From assembly GCA_029961685.1 (NCBI GenBank), contig JARWKL010000010.1:9383931-9447930 (forward strand): 64,000 nt of DNA, written 5' to 3'. The stretch is from Aristolochia californica. Its lineage: Eukaryota > Streptophyta > Magnoliopsida > Piperales > Aristolochiaceae. The notes beneath the pieces were generated by a model. It did not search any database, was not told the DNA's origin, and saw only the letters and a program-made list of their open reading frames with translations. Of this stretch, positions 62,201 to 64,000 are shown piece after piece. Positions within the stretch are counted from its first letter, which is position 1; each line of letters begins with the position of its first letter. The position numbers and the translations under genes were made by a program.

Positions 62201-64000
62201 TGCATCCTCAACATCTTTCTGGCTTGCATATCCCCCACATTTAGTTCTAGTTAGGATCAGTTACAAGTCTCTTTCCTATCAAATCTATTAGGGGTTGTAC
62301 TAGAGGAAATTCCCAAACATGGGTACCAAAACTTTGGAGTTCATTTTTTAGTGTGTGAAATAATTTTCTTTATATGCATTTGTTATAGTTTCAAAATTAT
62401 TTTGCATACATAAACTCTAAAATTTTCATTTTGTTGTGATCTTATATCTTTTTTCTTTATGATAAAAATGGCAGAGTGAAAACTAAAGTTTGGATCTGAA
62501 AAAAAAAAATTGAACATCCAAAATGGAAATGCACAAATGCTGAGGAGATAATTCCAAAAAGTATCTGTGATTTTTTTGGATAGGCAAAAATTGGGTTGTT
62601 GGGCTCTGGTAAATATCCAACCACACGTTTACTTGAGAATTAAAATTTTCTACTCCTTGAAATTTTTGGATTATTAGGCCACTTGCATCCTCAACATGTT
62701 TCTGGATTGCATATCCACCACACTTAAAACATGTTAGGATCAGTTACAAGTCCTTTTCCTATCAAATCTATTAGGGGTTCTACTAGTGGATCTTCCCAAA
62801 CATGGATAACAAAACTTTGGAGTTCATTTTTTAGTGCGTGAAATAATTTTCTTCACTTGCATTTGTTATAGTTTCCAAATTCTTTTCCATACATAAACTC
62901 TAAAATTTTTATTTTGTTGTGCTCTTATATCTTTTTTGTTTACGAGAAAAATGGGAGAGTGAAAACTCAAGTTTGGATCTGATAAAAACAAAATTTGAAC
63001 ATCCAAAATGGAAATGCACAAATGCTGAGAGGGATAATTCCAAAAAGTATCTGTGATTTTTAAGGATTGGCAAAAAGTGGGTAATTGGGCATCGATAAAT
63101 ATCCAACCACACGTTAACTTGAGTATTAAATTTTTCTACTCCTTGAAATTTTTGGATCATTAGGCCACTTGCATCCTCAATATGTTTCTGGCATGCATAT
63201 CCACCACACTTAAAAGATGTTTGGATCAGTTACAAGTCTCTTTCCTATCAAATCTATTAGGGGTTGTACTAGTGGAACTTCCCAAACATGGATAACAAAA
63301 CTTTTGATTTCATTTGTAAGTTCGTTAAATAATTTTCTTCACTTGCATTTGTGATAGTTTCCAAATTCTTCTGCATACATAAACTCTAAAATTTTCATTT
63401 TGTTGTGATCTTATATCTTTTTTCTTTACGAGAAAAATGGGAGAATGAAAACTCAAGTTTGGATCTGAAAAAAACAAAATTTGAACATCCAAAATGGAAA
63501 TGAACAATTGCTGAGAGAGATAATTCGGAAAAGTATCTATGATTTTTAAGGATAGGCAAAAAGTGGGTTGTTGGGCTCTAGTAAATATCCAACCACACGT
63601 TAACTTGAGAATTTAATTTTTTCTAGACATTGAAATTTTTGGATCATTAGTCTACTTGCATCCTCAACATACTTCTGGCATGTATATCCACGTCACTTAA
63701 AACATGTTAGGTGTAGTTACAAGTCTCTTTCCTATCAAAGCTATTAGGGGTTGTACTAGTGGAACTACCCAAACACGGATAACAAAACTTTGGAGTTCAT
63801 TTTTTTGTGCGTTAAATAATTTTTTTCACTTGTATTTGTTATAGGTTCCAAATTCTTCTGCATACATAAACTCTAAAATTTTCATTTTGTTGTGATCTTA
63901 TATCTATTTTCTTTACGAGAAAAATGGGAGAGTGAAAACTCAAGTTTGGATCTGAAAAAAAAAATTTGAACATCCCAAATGGAAATGCACAAATGCTGAG
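56281..64000 (+). repeat. Diverged satellite monomers, right end
   Basis: Landmarks are 56548, 57031, 57514, 57998, 58481, 58952, 59436, 59921, 60405, 60681, 61167, 61651, 62133, 62617, 63103 and 63589. The pair around 57.6-58.3 kb shares TTAGGGTTTGTACTAGTGG, ATGGATAAAAAAAC and CCCCAGAC or CCCCTAGAC, suggesting a local duplication. Near 58650-58682, CTTTCCAAATTCTTTCCAAA replaces the usual CCCAAACATGGATAAC segment. The array is still in progress at the window edge. Confidence 0.94.
60405..60680 (+). repeat. Shortest monomer in the window (276 bp), with a divergent patch
   Basis: TACTCCTTGAAAAACACAGA runs into TTCTTTTGCATACATAAAC at about 60440-60465. About 210 bp are missing, from GGATCATTAGGCC to the TATAGTTTCCAAA word. 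The same unit ends unusually: GGGAAATTCGAAATCGGTAA at about 60657-60676 stands where GGTTGTTGGGCTCCGGTAAA is expected. This roughly 15-bp stretch does not match any other copy that I compared. Confidence 0.87.

Larger units (their letters stand above)
1..64000 (+). repeat. Satellite DNA array, about 485-bp monomer, 135 head-to-tail copies
   Basis: The same sequence of about 485 bp recurs from end to end without a break. I tracked it by the box CCAACCACAC followed by GTTAACTTGAG and found 135 copies from 279 to 63589, all in one orientation. Most intervals lie within 478-489 bp. The clearly short ones are 356 (twice), 396 (three times), 380, 392, 405, 449, 461, 466, 288, 290, 428 and 276 bp. 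The array begins and ends inside a monomer, so it continues beyond the window. Composition is A+T-rich, about 68% in the lines I counted. The many short open frames are by-products of the repeat: 485 is not a multiple of three, so a frame changes from one monomer to the next. The family is not one I can name. Eukaryotic origin is very likely and plant origin is a guess. Confidence 0.98.

Noticed and set aside
85..63507. Dozens of similar minus-strand open frames of 60-95 codons with related translations, which look like a protein family
   Set aside because: They are the satellite read in a frame that happens to be open for about 200 bp. Most of the frames that begin at the CCAACCACAC box start with GTG rather than ATG. 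They shift with A-run length, end in alternative tails and do not join between monomers because 485 is not divisible by three. There is no sign of promoter, splice structure or codon constraint.
1..64000. tRNA, 5S rRNA or pol III-type promoter hidden in the monomer
   Set aside because: I found no A-box and B-box pair, no cloverleaf-type sequence and no match to conserved 5S rRNA words on either strand.
1..64000. CENP-B box in the monomer
   Set aside because: No TTCG....A..CGGG-type arrangement is visible in the usual monomer. The CGGG-like words that exist (for example CGGGCTCC variants) lack the left half.

Overview
The whole 64 kb window is one uninterrupted tandem array of a single A+T-rich satellite repeat. 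I counted 135 occurrences of one landmark (the CCAACCACAC box, or its mutated equivalent), the first at 279 and the last at 63589. All are in the same orientation. Most of the 134 intervals fall between 478 and 489 bp, with 485 bp the commonest. The array runs off both ends of the window. I see no gene, RNA gene, transposon, CRISPR array or single-copy spacer. G+C is roughly 32% in the lines I counted. Satellites of this length and regularity point to a eukaryotic nuclear genome. A plant centromeric, pericentromeric or subtelomeric block is my best guess, but nothing in the sequence proves the organism or the chromosomal position, and I do not recognise the repeat family by name.

Layout. From 1 to 3912 there are ordinary diverged monomers. 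A partial duplication with a 1325-bp period lies at 3913-6178. Ordinary monomers follow at 6179-9660, part of them collinear with the first 2.3 kb. A recent higher-order repeat, three near-identical 1366-bp units each made of three monomers with one shortened, fills 9661-13758. Diverged monomers with several internal deletions occupy 13759-22949. From about 22.95 to 56.3 kb the array is a mosaic of multi-monomer blocks. Each block reappears elsewhere at a constant offset: 15,556 bp, about 18,938 bp, 19,408 bp, about 9.1-9.2 kb, 9,983 bp or 18.3 kb. One 598-bp stretch (32068-32665) is almost identical to 37667-38264 and is joined to its left neighbour by a chimeric, deleted junction. The last 7.7 kb is ordinary monomers with one severely truncated copy near 60.4 kb.

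How it fits together. The sequence records repeated rounds of duplication, unequal exchange and short-homology deletion on top of older point divergence. The features worth attention are the nested higher-order units, a roughly 100-bp deletion at a CCACAC direct repeat seen in at least two lineages, CpG positions that often appear as TpG or CpA, a variable poly(A) tract in every monomer, and a weak two-fold internal similarity suggesting that the 485-bp monomer grew from a shorter ancestor of about 180 bp. All block boundaries, identities and counts were read by eye.
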